The notes: generated from the sequence alone by a model not told the origin. DNA of 64,000 nucleotides from Aquamicrobium sp. LC103 (GCF_001014615.2 NZ_LBCQ02000018.1:62001-126000); one strand, 5' to 3'. Positions 36,161-44,801 are shown, numbered from the stretch's first letter. Translations and numbers: made by a program.

Positions 36161-36704
36161 GGCTTTCGAGTTCGGCGCGCCGGCCACGGATCGCGTTTTC
36201 CAGATCCGCAAGCGATTCGACCACCGTCGTCCGCTCGAAATCCTTCAGGCGCTCGGTGTTTTCGAGGTCGATCCGCCGCGGATAGACCTTGACCATGCCG
36301 TCCGGTGCCATGGTTTCGAGTTCGGGGGCGGTGTCGCAGGCGAATACGATCGACGGCACCCTGCACTTGCCCGCCTGCGCGAAGACGTTTGTTGCCAGCG
36401 TGTCGGAAATTCCGAGGACGCATTTCGCAACGGTGTTGGAGGTGGCCGGAGCGACGACGACCGTGTGATAGACGCCGCGATAGAAGCCGCCCACCGGCAC
36501 CGCGCTCGCCGTCTTGTCGTGGAGCACGCGCATCGTATCGGGAAAATCGAGCTTCAGCCTGTACATGCGAAGCACCTCGGCGGCCGCCTTCGAGACGAAG
36601 ATATCGCAATATTCGAGTTCGTGAATGAGCGAGAAGCTTTCGACAAAGAAGTGGCCCGATCCGGTGAGTACCCATGCCCAGCGCGGAGTGTGAAGCCTGG
36701 CCAT
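36153..36704 (-). CDS. dmrB: Flavoprotein, probable dihydromethanopterin reductase (DmrB-like)
   Basis: A 183-residue flavoprotein of the UbiX/AfpA-type fold: WAWVLTGSGHFFVESFSLIHEL at the N-terminus (FMN phosphate loop), VDIFVSKAAAE-like CDIFVSKAAAEVLR, and VVVAPATSNTVAKCVLGISDTLATNV. DmrB/DmrX-type flavoproteins reduce dihydromethanopterin to H4MPT, the last step of cofactor activation, and replace the DHFR-like DmrA found in some methylotrophs. Context fits well; biochemical identity is inferred. It abuts the mfnE-like gene without a gap. Confidence 0.72.
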   Translation of the reverse strand: MARLHTPRWAWVLTGSGHFFVESFSLIHELEYCDIFVSKAAAEVLRMYRLKLDFPDTMRVLHDKTASAVPVGGFYRGVYHTVVVAPATSNTVAKCVLGISDTLATNVFAQAGKCRVPSIVFACDTAPELETMAPDGMVKVYPRRIDLENTERLKDFERTTVVESLADLENAIRGRRAELESHG

Positions 36705-37340
36705 CTATCCCGCTTTCCTCGCCTGCCCCGTTCGAGTGATCGGTTCTCCCGGCAAGAGGCCGGAGCGGAACAGAGCACCCGCCCCCGCCAGATGTCGTGG
36801 ACCGGCGATACGCAGGTCGACCTCGGCCGGCAGCATCGTCGGAAAGGCCGGGTCTACGAGACCCCTGGCGACCAGGGCGCCGACGTCATCAGCCTGCGAA
36901 AAGGCATCGCTCTGCTTCACCAGGAGCAATGAATCGGCGCCGATCTTCGATGTCAGCCAGGCGGCAAGCGAATCCGAGGTGACGTCCCAGCTCATCGGAA
37001 TTTCGGCCGCCGGAAGCACCGTTTCGGAAGGAAACCAGACGGGAACAGCCTCCGGGGCCGGTGCATTTTCGATGTCGGAGAGGGTGCGGGCGGCAACGAA
37101 ACGCTCGTCGCGGTCGCAAAGCACGTGACCGAACTGTTCCATGGCGAGGATTGCCATGGCGTGGGCGGCTCCGTCGGAAAAGCCCATTGCCTTTTGGGTC
37201 TCCCGCACAACGTCGGCGTACGGACCACCGCCCGGCACGATCACGATCGGGAACGAGGCGGCCGTGATCGCCGCGATCCAATTGTCCATCGCCTCGCTGC
37301 CGGCAATGCTGCCGCCGAGCTTGACGACCGCTCGCCTCAA
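36705..37340 (-). CDS. mfnE: Amino acid kinase-family protein, MfnE-like (methylofuran synthesis)
   Basis: A 211-residue protein of the aspartate/glutamate/uridylate kinase fold: VVKLGGSIAG at the start, PIVIVPGGGPYADVVRE, and LLVKQSDAF with a late LRIAGPRHLAGAG. MfnE of methanogens phosphorylates 5-(aminomethyl)-3-furanmethanol phosphate in furan cofactor synthesis. The adjacent mfnB fusion makes that role likely here. It begins with TTG, overlapping the mfnB stop (TTGA), with GGAAAGG nine bases upstream. Confidence 0.72.
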   Translation of the reverse strand: MRRAVVKLGGSIAGSEAMDNWIAAITAASFPIVIVPGGGPYADVVRETQKAMGFSDGAAHAMAILAMEQFGHVLCDRDERFVAARTLSDIENAPAPEAVPVWFPSETVLPAAEIPMSWDVTSDSLAAWLTSKIGADSLLLVKQSDAFSQADDVGALVARGLVDPAFPTMLPAEVDLRIAGPRHLAGAGALFRSGLLPGEPITRTGQARKAG

Positions 37341-38524
37341 GAGGAAACACCTTTCCTGCCGCGAACGACGGCGGTCTCGTGAAGCGCGGCCTTGCCGCGA
37401 TGCTGTGCCGAGCTGTTTTCCTTCGCGCGCTTGCGTTCGATCTCCACACCGACGCCGCCGGGGCCGAGTTCCAGCTTCTCCACCCGCACCCTGACGCTGA
37501 CGACGCGCGGATCCTCCAGCACATGCGATGCGACCTGTTCGGCCAGCGCCTCGCTCAGTTGCACGTGGCCACGCGCCACGATGGTGCGGATGCCGTCCAT
37601 GATGACGTCATAGGAAAAGACATGGCGCATGTCCTCGGGGTTGCTGGTCATGCGCAAGACGTCCGCCGACACGTCGAAGCGCACTTTCTGCGTATGGCCG
37701 TGCTCGAAACTGTAGGCGCCGATCTGAACCGGAAGCACGAAATCGCGAACGAATATCCTGTCCGTGCCCAGCGACGGATTGACTGCATCCGGAGAATAAC
37801 CGCGCGCCAGCAGACGGTAGTCCACACCGGGAGCGGTTGCGGCAAGACGCTCCTCCGGGATCAGCGAGCGTATCGTCTTCACCGCCTCCGGATCGATGGC
37901 AGCGGCTCTGCCGGCATCGCCGCACAGCGCGCCCCGGAAGCCCAGGAAGTCGGGGCGGAGCGGCAGCAGTCGCGGTATATCGGGAGCTTCCAGGGAGCCA
38001 CTCAGGCCGACCTTGAGCCCGGCCGCCCGCGCGGCATCCACGAATGCCGGAATCCGCTCGGGCGGAAGATGGTCGAGGAGACGCCCGTTCGACTTGTCGG
38101 CCGTGTCCACCATCACCGCATGAAAGCCATTGGCGGCGAATACCGGCAGCAGGCCGAAATCAGGATCGAGGTCGGAGAAAAGCACCGCAACCAGTTTGGT
38201 TTGCCTGGAAAGCGGCGCCAGTGCCGCGGCGCAGGCCGCCACATTCCTGGAAGGGAAAAAACCGATCTTGACGTAGTCGACGCCGGTCGCCGCCATCTCT
38301 GTCGCTTTTCCGGCAATGGTTCCCGGCTCCATCGGCAGATCGCCGCATACCGCGCTGACGGGAACCCGGCCGCCGAGCCCGGACACCGTTCGGCGGATCG
38401 TATCGACCGTGGCCGCGCCGAGCGCGCCGGTGGTCGGATCCTTCAAATCGACGATGTCGGCGCCTCCGTCGGCGACGATCTCCGCTTCTTCCGGCCCCGT
38501 GACGCTCGCCAGCATCTTTGTCAT
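37337..38524 (-). CDS. mfnB: MfnB-FolB fusion: (5-formylfuran-3-yl)methyl phosphate synthase plus dihydroneopterin aldolase-like domain
   Basis: A 395-residue protein with two parts. Residues 1-~240 are a DUF556/MfnB TIM barrel: MLASVTGPEEAEIVADGGADIVDLKDP, DYVKIGFFPS, GLKVGLSGSLEAPDIPRL and DFLGFRGALCGD. MfnB makes the furan ring precursor from two glyceraldehyde-3-phosphates. Residues ~265-375 are dihydroneopterin aldolase-like (DRIFVRDFVLPVQIGAYSFEHG, VFSYDVIMDGI, VSVRVRVEKLEL). One polypeptide would therefore serve both the methylofuran and the pterin branch. The ~20 C-terminal residues are basic and probably disordered. Start ATG 38524 has GGAG 11 bases upstream. First gene of the five-gene reverse unit. 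Confidence 0.78.
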   Translation of the reverse strand: MTKMLASVTGPEEAEIVADGGADIVDLKDPTTGALGAATVDTIRRTVSGLGGRVPVSAVCGDLPMEPGTIAGKATEMAATGVDYVKIGFFPSRNVAACAAALAPLSRQTKLVAVLFSDLDPDFGLLPVFAANGFHAVMVDTADKSNGRLLDHLPPERIPAFVDAARAAGLKVGLSGSLEAPDIPRLLPLRPDFLGFRGALCGDAGRAAAIDPEAVKTIRSLIPEERLAATAPGVDYRLLARGYSPDAVNPSLGTDRIFVRDFVLPVQIGAYSFEHGHTQKVRFDVSADVLRMTSNPEDMRHVFSYDVIMDGIRTIVARGHVQLSEALAEQVASHVLEDPRVVSVRVRVEKLELGPGGVGVEIERKRAKENSSAQHRGKAALHETAVVRGRKGVSS

Positions 38525-38781
38525 TTCAACGATCTCTCCAGGCTGCGAGACGGGAAGTCCTCTCGGCCACGACATATATGACGGATCATGTCGAAGTCGA
38601 AGGCTAAAATCTTTCCAGATGAGATGACAAGTTTCGCCCGGCCGCAAGTCTTACGCGCCGTGACAAAAAGATGACCGGCGGGGTTTGATAATAATTTCAG
38701 GTCGGCTACACTCATTCCAGGCACCGTGACTTAACGCGCAGCTCCCGGCAACGGGTTCGGCGCAGGATAGGGTATGGTCTC

Positions 38782-40032
38782 ATGAAGAGCGCGGTGCCTG
38801 GCACTCTTGCCGCCTTTTTCTGCTTTTTTTCGCTGATCGTCAATGTTCCCGGCGCGCTGGCACAGGGCGCCGCCCCCGGACAATCCGCTTCCTCGAAAAA
38901 GGCGGAAAAACCGGTCACCGAGGTCAAGATCGGCTATCTCAGGGCCTATGCACCACAGCTTGCGCTCTCCGTGCTGGACGTTCCGCCGCGCGACGAGGGC
39001 GTCGCCGGCGCCGAACTCGCCATCGCCGACAACAACACGACCGGCTCGTTCCTCGGCCAGAAATTCATGCTGGAGGTGGTCGAGGTGGAACCCGGCGCCG
39101 ACGTGACGCAAGCCTTCGACCAGCTGGTCGGCAACGGCAATCAATATGTGCTGGCCGATCTCTCCGCCGAGCAGCTTCTCTCCATCGCCGACGCGGCGCG
39201 CGACAAGGGCGTGCTCCTCTTCAACGTGGGTGCCGCCGACGACAGCCTGCGCGAGGAAGAATGCCGGGCGAACATATTCCACACCACGCCGACCCGCAGC
39301 ATGCTGGCGGACGGGCTGGCGCAATATCTGATCTGGAAGCAATGGCGCAGATGGGTTCTCATCCACGGCTCGCATGACGGCGACAAGCTGCTCGCCGACG
39401 CATTGAGGCGCGCCGCGACCCGGTTCGGCGGGGAGATCGTCGCCGAAAAGCTGTTCGAGGACAGGGGGACGGCGCGACGGACGGATTCGGGCGTCGTCCA
39501 GATCCAGAAGCAGATGCCGGTCTTCACGCAGGACCTGCCGGAGCACGACGTGGTTCTCGTCGCCGACGAAAACGAGGTCTTCGGGACATATGTGCCGTTC
39601 CGCACATGGGTTCCGCGCCCCGTCGCGGGAAGCGCGGGTCTCGTGCCCTCCGGCTGGCATCCGGCAAGCGAGCAATGGGGCGGAACGCAGATCCAGAACC
39701 GCTTCGAGAAGGCCGCCGACAGGCGCATGATCTCCAGGGACATGTCCGCCTGGATCGCGGTCCGCACGCTGGGCGAGGCAGCGACCAGAACGCAGGGCAA
39801 TGATTTTGCGAAGATCGACGCCTTCGTTCGTTCCGACGATTTCTCGATCGCCGCCTTCATGGGCCAGAAGCTGACCTTCAGGAAATGGAACCTGCAGCTG
39901 CGGCAGCCGATCTTCCTCGGCGACGGGCGCTCCGTCGTCTCGACCTCGCCTCAGGAAGGATTCCTGCACCAGGTCTCCGAGCTCGACACGCTCGGGGTCG
40001 ACCAGCCGGAGACCGCATGCACGCTTGACTAG
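38782..40032 (+). CDS. Periplasmic substrate-binding-like protein of PQQ-alcohol dehydrogenase-linked ABC system
   Basis: A 416-residue secreted protein with a signal peptide (residues 1-~27, ending GALAQ). The fold is type I periplasmic binding (VKIGYLRAYAPQLALSV, GVAGAELAIADNN, VLADLSAEQLLSIADAARDKGVLLFNVGA, WVLIHGSHDGDKLLADALRRAA), like branched-chain amino-acid receptors but divergent. I recognise it as the binding protein that accompanies the exporter-type ABC genes of PQQ-dependent alcohol oxidation systems. The ligand is unknown. It heads a tightly spaced six-gene run; the next gene starts 23 bases on. Confidence 0.78.
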   Translation: MKSAVPGTLAAFFCFFSLIVNVPGALAQGAAPGQSASSKKAEKPVTEVKIGYLRAYAPQLALSVLDVPPRDEGVAGAELAIADNNTTGSFLGQKFMLEVVEVEPGADVTQAFDQLVGNGNQYVLADLSAEQLLSIADAARDKGVLLFNVGAADDSLREEECRANIFHTTPTRSMLADGLAQYLIWKQWRRWVLIHGSHDGDKLLADALRRAATRFGGEIVAEKLFEDRGTARRTDSGVVQIQKQMPVFTQDLPEHDVVLVADENEVFGTYVPFRTWVPRPVAGSAGLVPSGWHPASEQWGGTQIQNRFEKAADRRMISRDMSAWIAVRTLGEAATRTQGNDFAKIDAFVRSDDFSIAAFMGQKLTFRKWNLQLRQPIFLGDGRSVVSTSPQEGFLHQVSELDTLGVDQPETACTLD

Positions 40033-40055
40033 ACATTCATCGGGAGGAGAATTGG

Positions 40056-41030
40056 ATGGGAAGGATACATTCGCTTCTGGCTGCGGCCATGGCCACGGGC
40101 TTCATGGCCACGCCCGCGTCCGCCTACATGGTTTACGTCTCCAACGAGCGGGACAACACCGTCACGGTCGTCGATTCAACGACCATGGAGGTGGTCAAGA
40201 CCCTCAATGTCGGGCAGCGCCCGCGCGGCATCACCATCTCGCATGACGGCAAGTTCATCTATCTGTGCGCCAGCGACGACGACACGATCGAAATCATAGA
40301 CACTTCGACGATGGAGATCGTGGGCACGCTGCCGTCGGGACCGGACCCTGAACTGTTCGTGCTCTCCCCCGACGGGAAGACGCTCTACGTCGCCAACGAG
40401 GACGACAATCTCGTCACCGTGATCGAGATCGAATCCAAGCGCGTGCTCGCGGAAATTCCCGTCGGCGTCGAGCCGGAGGGCATGGGCATCAGCCCCGACG
40501 GCTCGGTGATGGTCAACACGTCGGAAACGACGAACATGGCCCATTTCATCGATACCGCGAGCAATGAGATCACCGACAACGTGCTGGTCGATTCACGTCC
40601 CCGCTTCGCGGAATTCACGCCCGACGGCAAGCAGGTCTGGATAAGCGCCGAGATCGGCGGGACCGTCTCGGTGATCGACAACGAAACCCGCGAGGTCACC
40701 AAGAAGGTCACCTTCGAGATACCCGGCCTGCGAGCCGAATCCATCCAGCCGGTCGGGGTCCGCATCACCGCCGACGGCAAGAAGGCCTATGTGGCGCTCG
40801 GCCCGGCGAACCGCGTCGCGGTGGTCAACACCGAAACCTACGAGGTGGAGAAATACGTCCTCGTCGGCCAGCGTGTCTGGCAGCTCGCCTTCACGCCTGA
40901 CCAGAAGACCATCATCAGCACCAACGGAATCTCGAACGACATCACTTTCATCGACGTGGCGACCGACGAGCCGGTCCAGTCGGTCACGGTCGGCGCGCTG
41001 CCATGGGGCGTCGTCGTATCGCCGAACTGA
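40056..41030 (+). CDS. YVTN-type beta-propeller protein associated with PQQ-dependent catabolism
   Basis: A 324-residue secreted protein; the signal peptide ends near residue 23 (TPASA). Seven blades of the YVTN beta-propeller type are visible, each with a D-x-S/T-T-M-E-V-V-type strand and a P-R-G/P-E-G turn (VTVVDSTTMEVVKTLNVGQRP, IEIIDTSTMEIVGTLPSG, VTVIEIESKRVLAEIPVG). This family is a known companion of quinoprotein alcohol dehydrogenases; its molecular role is unknown. A strong GGGAGGAGA precedes ATG 40056. Confidence 0.82.
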   Translation: MGRIHSLLAAAMATGFMATPASAYMVYVSNERDNTVTVVDSTTMEVVKTLNVGQRPRGITISHDGKFIYLCASDDDTIEIIDTSTMEIVGTLPSGPDPELFVLSPDGKTLYVANEDDNLVTVIEIESKRVLAEIPVGVEPEGMGISPDGSVMVNTSETTNMAHFIDTASNEITDNVLVDSRPRFAEFTPDGKQVWISAEIGGTVSVIDNETREVTKKVTFEIPGLRAESIQPVGVRITADGKKAYVALGPANRVAVVNTETYEVEKYVLVGQRVWQLAFTPDQKTIISTNGISNDITFIDVATDEPVQSVTVGALPWGVVVSPN

Positions 41031-41073
41031 TTTCTCGATGTGTTTTTCAGAGGCAACAAGTGGAGGAAGAATG

Positions 41074-41532
41074 ATGAGACATTACCGCAGACTGGCATTC
41101 GCCGCCCTGATCGGCGCGGCATTCGTCGCCTCGCCTTCGTGGGCGGGTTCAGACGACGATGACGACGACGCCCCGCAGGTGACGCGCGCCAGCCAGGACG
41201 TGCCGGAACTGATCCTCGGCTCGGCGGAAGACAGTTTCACGGTGAACCAGAAGGATTTCGAGCTGTTGGCCGGCCAGGGCTACCGCTGGAAGATCACCTC
41301 CGCGGCGGGGCTCGAGTACAAGTTCCACACCGATCTCTTCCGCAATGTGTGGATGAACCAGATCGTCATCAACGATCTGGAAGTCCACATGAACGGCGCG
41401 CCCGCCTGGCTTGAATTCGACGCCGAAGGCACGATGCAGGTGCAGTTCACCACGATCAGACCCGGCATCTACACCTGGTCCGTGCCCGATCTCGCCGAGC
41501 GCGGCATGAAGGGCACGATCACGATCAAATAG
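41074..41532 (+). CDS. Small secreted protein with Asp-rich N-terminus, unknown function
   Basis: A 152-residue secreted protein. The signal peptide is about 24 residues (FAALIGAAFVASPSWA), followed at once by a run of six Asp in GSDDDDDDAPQ. The rest is beta-rich (FELLAGQGYRWKITSAAGLEYKF, VHMNGAPAWLEFDAEGTMQVQFT, GIYTWSVPDLAERGMKGTITI), which resembles a cupredoxin-like sandwich without the usual copper Cys and His pair. No Cys is present in the mature part. GGAGG sits four bases from ATG 41071 and seven from ATG 41074; the latter is used. It lies between the propeller and the ABC ATPase genes. Confidence 0.7.
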   Translation: MRHYRRLAFAALIGAAFVASPSWAGSDDDDDDAPQVTRASQDVPELILGSAEDSFTVNQKDFELLAGQGYRWKITSAAGLEYKFHTDLFRNVWMNQIVINDLEVHMNGAPAWLEFDAEGTMQVQFTTIRPGIYTWSVPDLAERGMKGTITIK

Positions 41533-41592
41533 CTTTCCTGGGCGGCCATCTCGGGTCCATGATGCCGGATGGCCGCCGCAAGGATCACGGGA

Positions 41593-42369
41593 ATGCAGCA
41601 TGTGAAGACCGGAAATGGCGGAAACGGCATCGCGGCGCTGGACGTCAGTGCCGTCAGCCATTCCTATGGCTCAAAGCTGGCGCTGGACGATGTTTCCTTC
41701 TCGATCGCGCCGGCGAGCTTCACCGTCTTGCTCGGCCTGAACGGGGCCGGCAAGACGACGCTTCTCTCGCTGATCAGCCATCTCTACGACACCAGGAAGG
41801 GCGCGATCCGCGTCTTCGGCCATGACATACGCCGAAGCTCCGGCGAAGCGCTGCGAAGGCTCGGCATCGTCTTCCAGGCGCGCACGCTCGATCTCGACCT
41901 CAGCGTCCAGCAGAACCTCGCCTATCATGCTTCGCTGCACGGCATCGGCGCGGGCGAAGCCCGCGAGCGCATAGCCGCCGTTCTCGATACGGTGGACATG
42001 GCCGACCGCCTGAAGGACAAGGCGCGCAGCCTTTCCGGCGGTCAGATGCGGCGCATCGAGATCGCGCGCGCGCTGTTGCACCAGCCACCACTGCTGCTCC
42101 TGGACGAAGCGACCGTCGGCCTCGACATCCAGTCCCGTGCCGGCATTCTCGCCACCATCCGCTCGCTCGTGCGCACCCACGGCATAAGCGTCTTCTGGGC
42201 GACACACCTGATCGACGAGATCGAGGACAGCGACCACGTCGTCATCCTGCGTCAAGGCAAGGTGGTGGCGGACGGCAATGTGGCCTCCGTCGTCAAGGCC
42301 AATCGCGTGCAAACGATCCGCGATGCGTTCTCCAGGCTGAACGAGCGGATGGCGGAAACCCTGCCATGA
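41593..42369 (+). CDS. ABC transporter ATP-binding protein (PQQ-alcohol dehydrogenase-linked)
   Basis: A 258-residue ATPase: Walker A GLNGAGKTTLL near residue 45, signature LSGGQMRRIEIARALL, Walker B LLLLDEATVGLD, H-loop FWATHLIDEIED. It belongs to the exporter-like subfamily (similar to CcmA/NodI) that pairs with an ABC-2 permease. Start ATG 41593 follows AGGATCACGGGA; ATG 41569 in the same frame would add eight residues. It overlaps the permease gene by four bases (ATGA). Confidence 0.85.
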   Translation: MQHVKTGNGGNGIAALDVSAVSHSYGSKLALDDVSFSIAPASFTVLLGLNGAGKTTLLSLISHLYDTRKGAIRVFGHDIRRSSGEALRRLGIVFQARTLDLDLSVQQNLAYHASLHGIGAGEARERIAAVLDTVDMADRLKDKARSLSGGQMRRIEIARALLHQPPLLLLDEATVGLDIQSRAGILATIRSLVRTHGISVFWATHLIDEIEDSDHVVILRQGKVVADGNVASVVKANRVQTIRDAFSRLNERMAETLP

Positions 42370-43226
42370 GCGACGGAGCGACGCAGACCCTCCCCCTGCG
42401 CGCGCCGCCTTTCCGGCTGCGCAACTACGCGATCTGCCTGAAGGGCATTCTCATTCGCGAGGGCCTGCGGTTCCTCAACCAGCGCGAGCGCTTCATTTCC
42501 TCGCTGGTCAGACCGCTGCTCTGGCTCTTCATCTTCGCGGCCGGCTTCCGGCAGGTGCTCGGTGTGTCGATCATTCCGCCCTACAAGACCTATGTGCTCT
42601 ACGAGGTCTACATCACGCCGGGCCTATGCGGCATGATCCTTCTCTTCAGCGGCATGCAGTCCTCGCTCTCCATGGTCTACGACCGCGAGATGGGCAACAT
42701 GCGCACGCTCCTGGTCAGTCCCTTCCCGCGCTGGTTCCTGCTGGTCTCCAAGCTCCTCGCAGGCGTCGCGGTCTCGATCGCGCAGGTCTATGTCTTCCTC
42801 GGCATCGCCTGGTTCTGGGGCGTCAAGCCGCCGGTCATCGGTTATCTGCTGGTGCTGCCGGCACTCTTCCTCTCCGGCCTGATGCTGTGCGCGCTCGGCA
42901 TGCTCCTGTCGTCGCTGATCAAGCAGTTGGAGAATTTCGCTGGCATCATGAATTTCGTGATCTTCCCGATGTATTTCGCCTCGCCGGCTCTCTACCCGCT
43001 GTGGCGGATTCAGGAATCGAGCCCGCTGCTACACAAGATATGCCTGGCCAATCCATTCACCTATGTCGTCGAGCTGATCCGCTTCGCCTGCTACGGTCAG
43101 ATCGACTGGGTTTCGCTCGCGGTCGTGCTGGGCTGCACCGTGCTGTTCCTGGGCGGGGCGATCATCGCCTACGATCCGGCGCGGGGACTGATGATCCGCA
43201 AGCAGGATACGGGAGGAAACGGCTGA
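42366..43226 (+). CDS. ABC-2 type permease (PQQ-alcohol dehydrogenase-linked)
   Basis: A 286-residue inner-membrane protein with six hydrophobic segments. The NodJ/ABC-2 pattern is seen in RFISSLVRPLLWLFIFAAGFR, SSLSMVYDREMGNMRTLLVSPFPRWFLLVSKLLAGV and the late LLHKICLANPFTYVVELIRFACYG. The pair with the ATPase suggests export or lipid-linked handling rather than import, although the operon also encodes a type I binding protein. It shares TGATG with the next gene. Confidence 0.84.
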   Translation: MSDGATQTLPLRAPPFRLRNYAICLKGILIREGLRFLNQRERFISSLVRPLLWLFIFAAGFRQVLGVSIIPPYKTYVLYEVYITPGLCGMILLFSGMQSSLSMVYDREMGNMRTLLVSPFPRWFLLVSKLLAGVAVSIAQVYVFLGIAWFWGVKPPVIGYLLVLPALFLSGLMLCALGMLLSSLIKQLENFAGIMNFVIFPMYFASPALYPLWRIQESSPLLHKICLANPFTYVVELIRFACYGQIDWVSLAVVLGCTVLFLGGAIIAYDPARGLMIRKQDTGGNG

Positions 43227-43864
43227 TGAAATACATGCAATCGGTTCTTCTGGCCGCGGCCGCGGCCGCGGCCTGCCTTGCCGCGGCCATGCCGGCGAAG
43301 GCCGCTTCGAATACGGACCCCGATTGGCCTTGCATACAGCGCAAGGTGCCGGAACTGTCGCTCGGACAGTTCTGGACGGGCGAGGAATTGCCGGAATCAG
43401 CGCGGGGCTGGTCGTCGGACGGCGACATGACCGCCCTCGTCCGCGAGCTTTCCGCCCGGCGCCTTCCACTGGAGGATGCGCAGCGGGAAATCCGCGACTA
43501 CGCGGCGGACATTTCCCCCGACCAGCTGCACGACCGCATGCTCACGCTCGTCCAGGGCCTGTTCGATCACATGAACATGGAGCGTTCGCAGATCATCTCG
43601 GGCATCGGCCGCTACGCCCGCAAACAGGTGGAGCTTGCCACGGCGCTGCGCAAGGAGTCAGCGGAACTCGATGCCCTCCATGCCAAGGGAGACGTGGAAG
43701 AGGCGCAACTGACCCGCATCACCGACCACCTCGCCTTTCAGACGCGTATTTTCGAGGAGCGGGTGCAATCGCTGACTTTCGTCTGCGAGGTGCCGACCCT
43801 GATAGAGCAAAGGCTCTACCAGCTCACCAAGACCATCTCGGAAGTGCTTGCGCAAAAGGAATAA
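43226..43864 (+). CDS. Secreted helical protein of the ABC/PQQ island, unknown function
   Basis: A 212-residue secreted protein; the signal peptide (MQSVLLAAAAAAACLAAAMPAKA) ends near residue 26. The mature part is mainly helical with two Cys, in WPCIQRKVPELS near the N-terminus and FVCEVPTLIEQRL near the C-terminus, which could form a disulfide. A long Glu/Lys/Leu-rich helix (LATALRKESAELDALHAKGD) may be a coiled coil. I recognise no domain. It overlaps the permease stop by one base, with GGGAGGAA upstream, so it is a true member of the unit, converging on cbbR. Confidence 0.68.
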   Translation: MKYMQSVLLAAAAAAACLAAAMPAKAASNTDPDWPCIQRKVPELSLGQFWTGEELPESARGWSSDGDMTALVRELSARRLPLEDAQREIRDYAADISPDQLHDRMLTLVQGLFDHMNMERSQIISGIGRYARKQVELATALRKESAELDALHAKGDVEEAQLTRITDHLAFQTRIFEERVQSLTFVCEVPTLIEQRLYQLTKTISEVLAQKE

Positions 43865-43865
43865 T

Positions 43866-44801
43866 TCAGGATCCGCCGGGATAGAGCCTGCTCAGATGCG
43901 GAAGATGCATCGCGCCCTTGCGCATGAGAAAATCCTGGAACGTGGCCATTGCCGGAGACATGGCGCGGTCTGATCGCGTGACGGCGAACCATTGCCGCCG
44001 GATCGGCATGCCGGCAACGTCGAGGACGACGAGGCGTCCCGTCTCCACTTCCGCGGAGATGGTGTGGGCGGAGATGAAGGCAACGCCGAGACCGGCGATG
44101 ACCGCCTGTTTGATCGTCTCGTTGGAGCCCATCTCTATGCCGAGATCGTCGATCCTTCCCGGTAGTTCGCCGAGAAATATCTCCAGCGATATGCGCGTGC
44201 CCGATCCCGGCTCGCGTATCAGGAAGTTCTCCCGCGCGATGCGCGCCTTGGAGATGTCGCGCGCGCGCGCCAGCGGATGGTCGGGCGGTGCGATGATGAC
44301 CAGCGGATGATCTCCGAACGCCGAGGCGCGCACCGGCACGTCCCTCGGCGGGCGCCCCATCAGCGCAATGTCCAGTTCATGGTTCTTCAGGCTGGCAATG
44401 ATCTCGGCGCGGTTTCCGACCGAAAGCCGCATGTCGATGGCGGGATACTCCTTCATGAAGGCCGCCATCAGTTGCGGCGCGAAATATTTCGCGGTGGAGA
44501 CCACGCCGAGCCGCAGACTGCCCGCACGCACGCCCTTGATGGCGTCGATCTCATCCTCCAGTTGCCGCAGCCTTTCGTCTATCGCCTGCGCCGTGTCGAT
44601 GAAGACGCGACCTGCGGCGGTCGGACGCATCCCCTCGCCCGTCCGGTCGAAGAGGTCCAGCCCGACCTCTTCCTCCATCTGCCGCAACTGAATGGTAAGC
44701 GCCGGAGGAGACAAGCCCAAGGCCTTGGCAGCGCTGACGATTTTCCCTTCGGCCGCGATCGCGCGGACGGTGCGGAATTGCCTGAGCGTCAGATTGAACA
44801 T
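43866..44801 (-). CDS. cbbR: CbbR, LysR-type regulator of the Calvin-cycle operon
   Basis: A 311-residue LysR-type regulator. The N-terminal helix-turn-helix is LTLRQFRTVRAIAAEGKIVSAAKALGLS with PALTIQLRQMEEEVGLDLFDR; the effector domain includes GSLRLGVVSTAKYFAPQLMAAF and IREPGSGTRISLEIFL. It is divergent from cbbF, the classic arrangement for CbbR, and would activate the cbb operon in response to metabolites such as RuBP or NADPH. It ends one base after the upstream secreted-protein gene on the opposite strand. Confidence 0.93.
   Translation of the reverse strand: MFNLTLRQFRTVRAIAAEGKIVSAAKALGLSPPALTIQLRQMEEEVGLDLFDRTGEGMRPTAAGRVFIDTAQAIDERLRQLEDEIDAIKGVRAGSLRLGVVSTAKYFAPQLMAAFMKEYPAIDMRLSVGNRAEIIASLKNHELDIALMGRPPRDVPVRASAFGDHPLVIIAPPDHPLARARDISKARIARENFLIREPGSGTRISLEIFLGELPGRIDDLGIEMGSNETIKQAVIAGLGVAFISAHTISAEVETGRLVVLDVAGMPIRRQWFAVTRSDRAMSPAMATFQDFLMRKGAMHLPHLSRLYPGGS

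Noticed and set aside
41074-41532. Lanmodulin
   Set aside because: The Asp-rich start is suggestive, but there are no EF-hand loops, and the body is beta-rich rather than helical.
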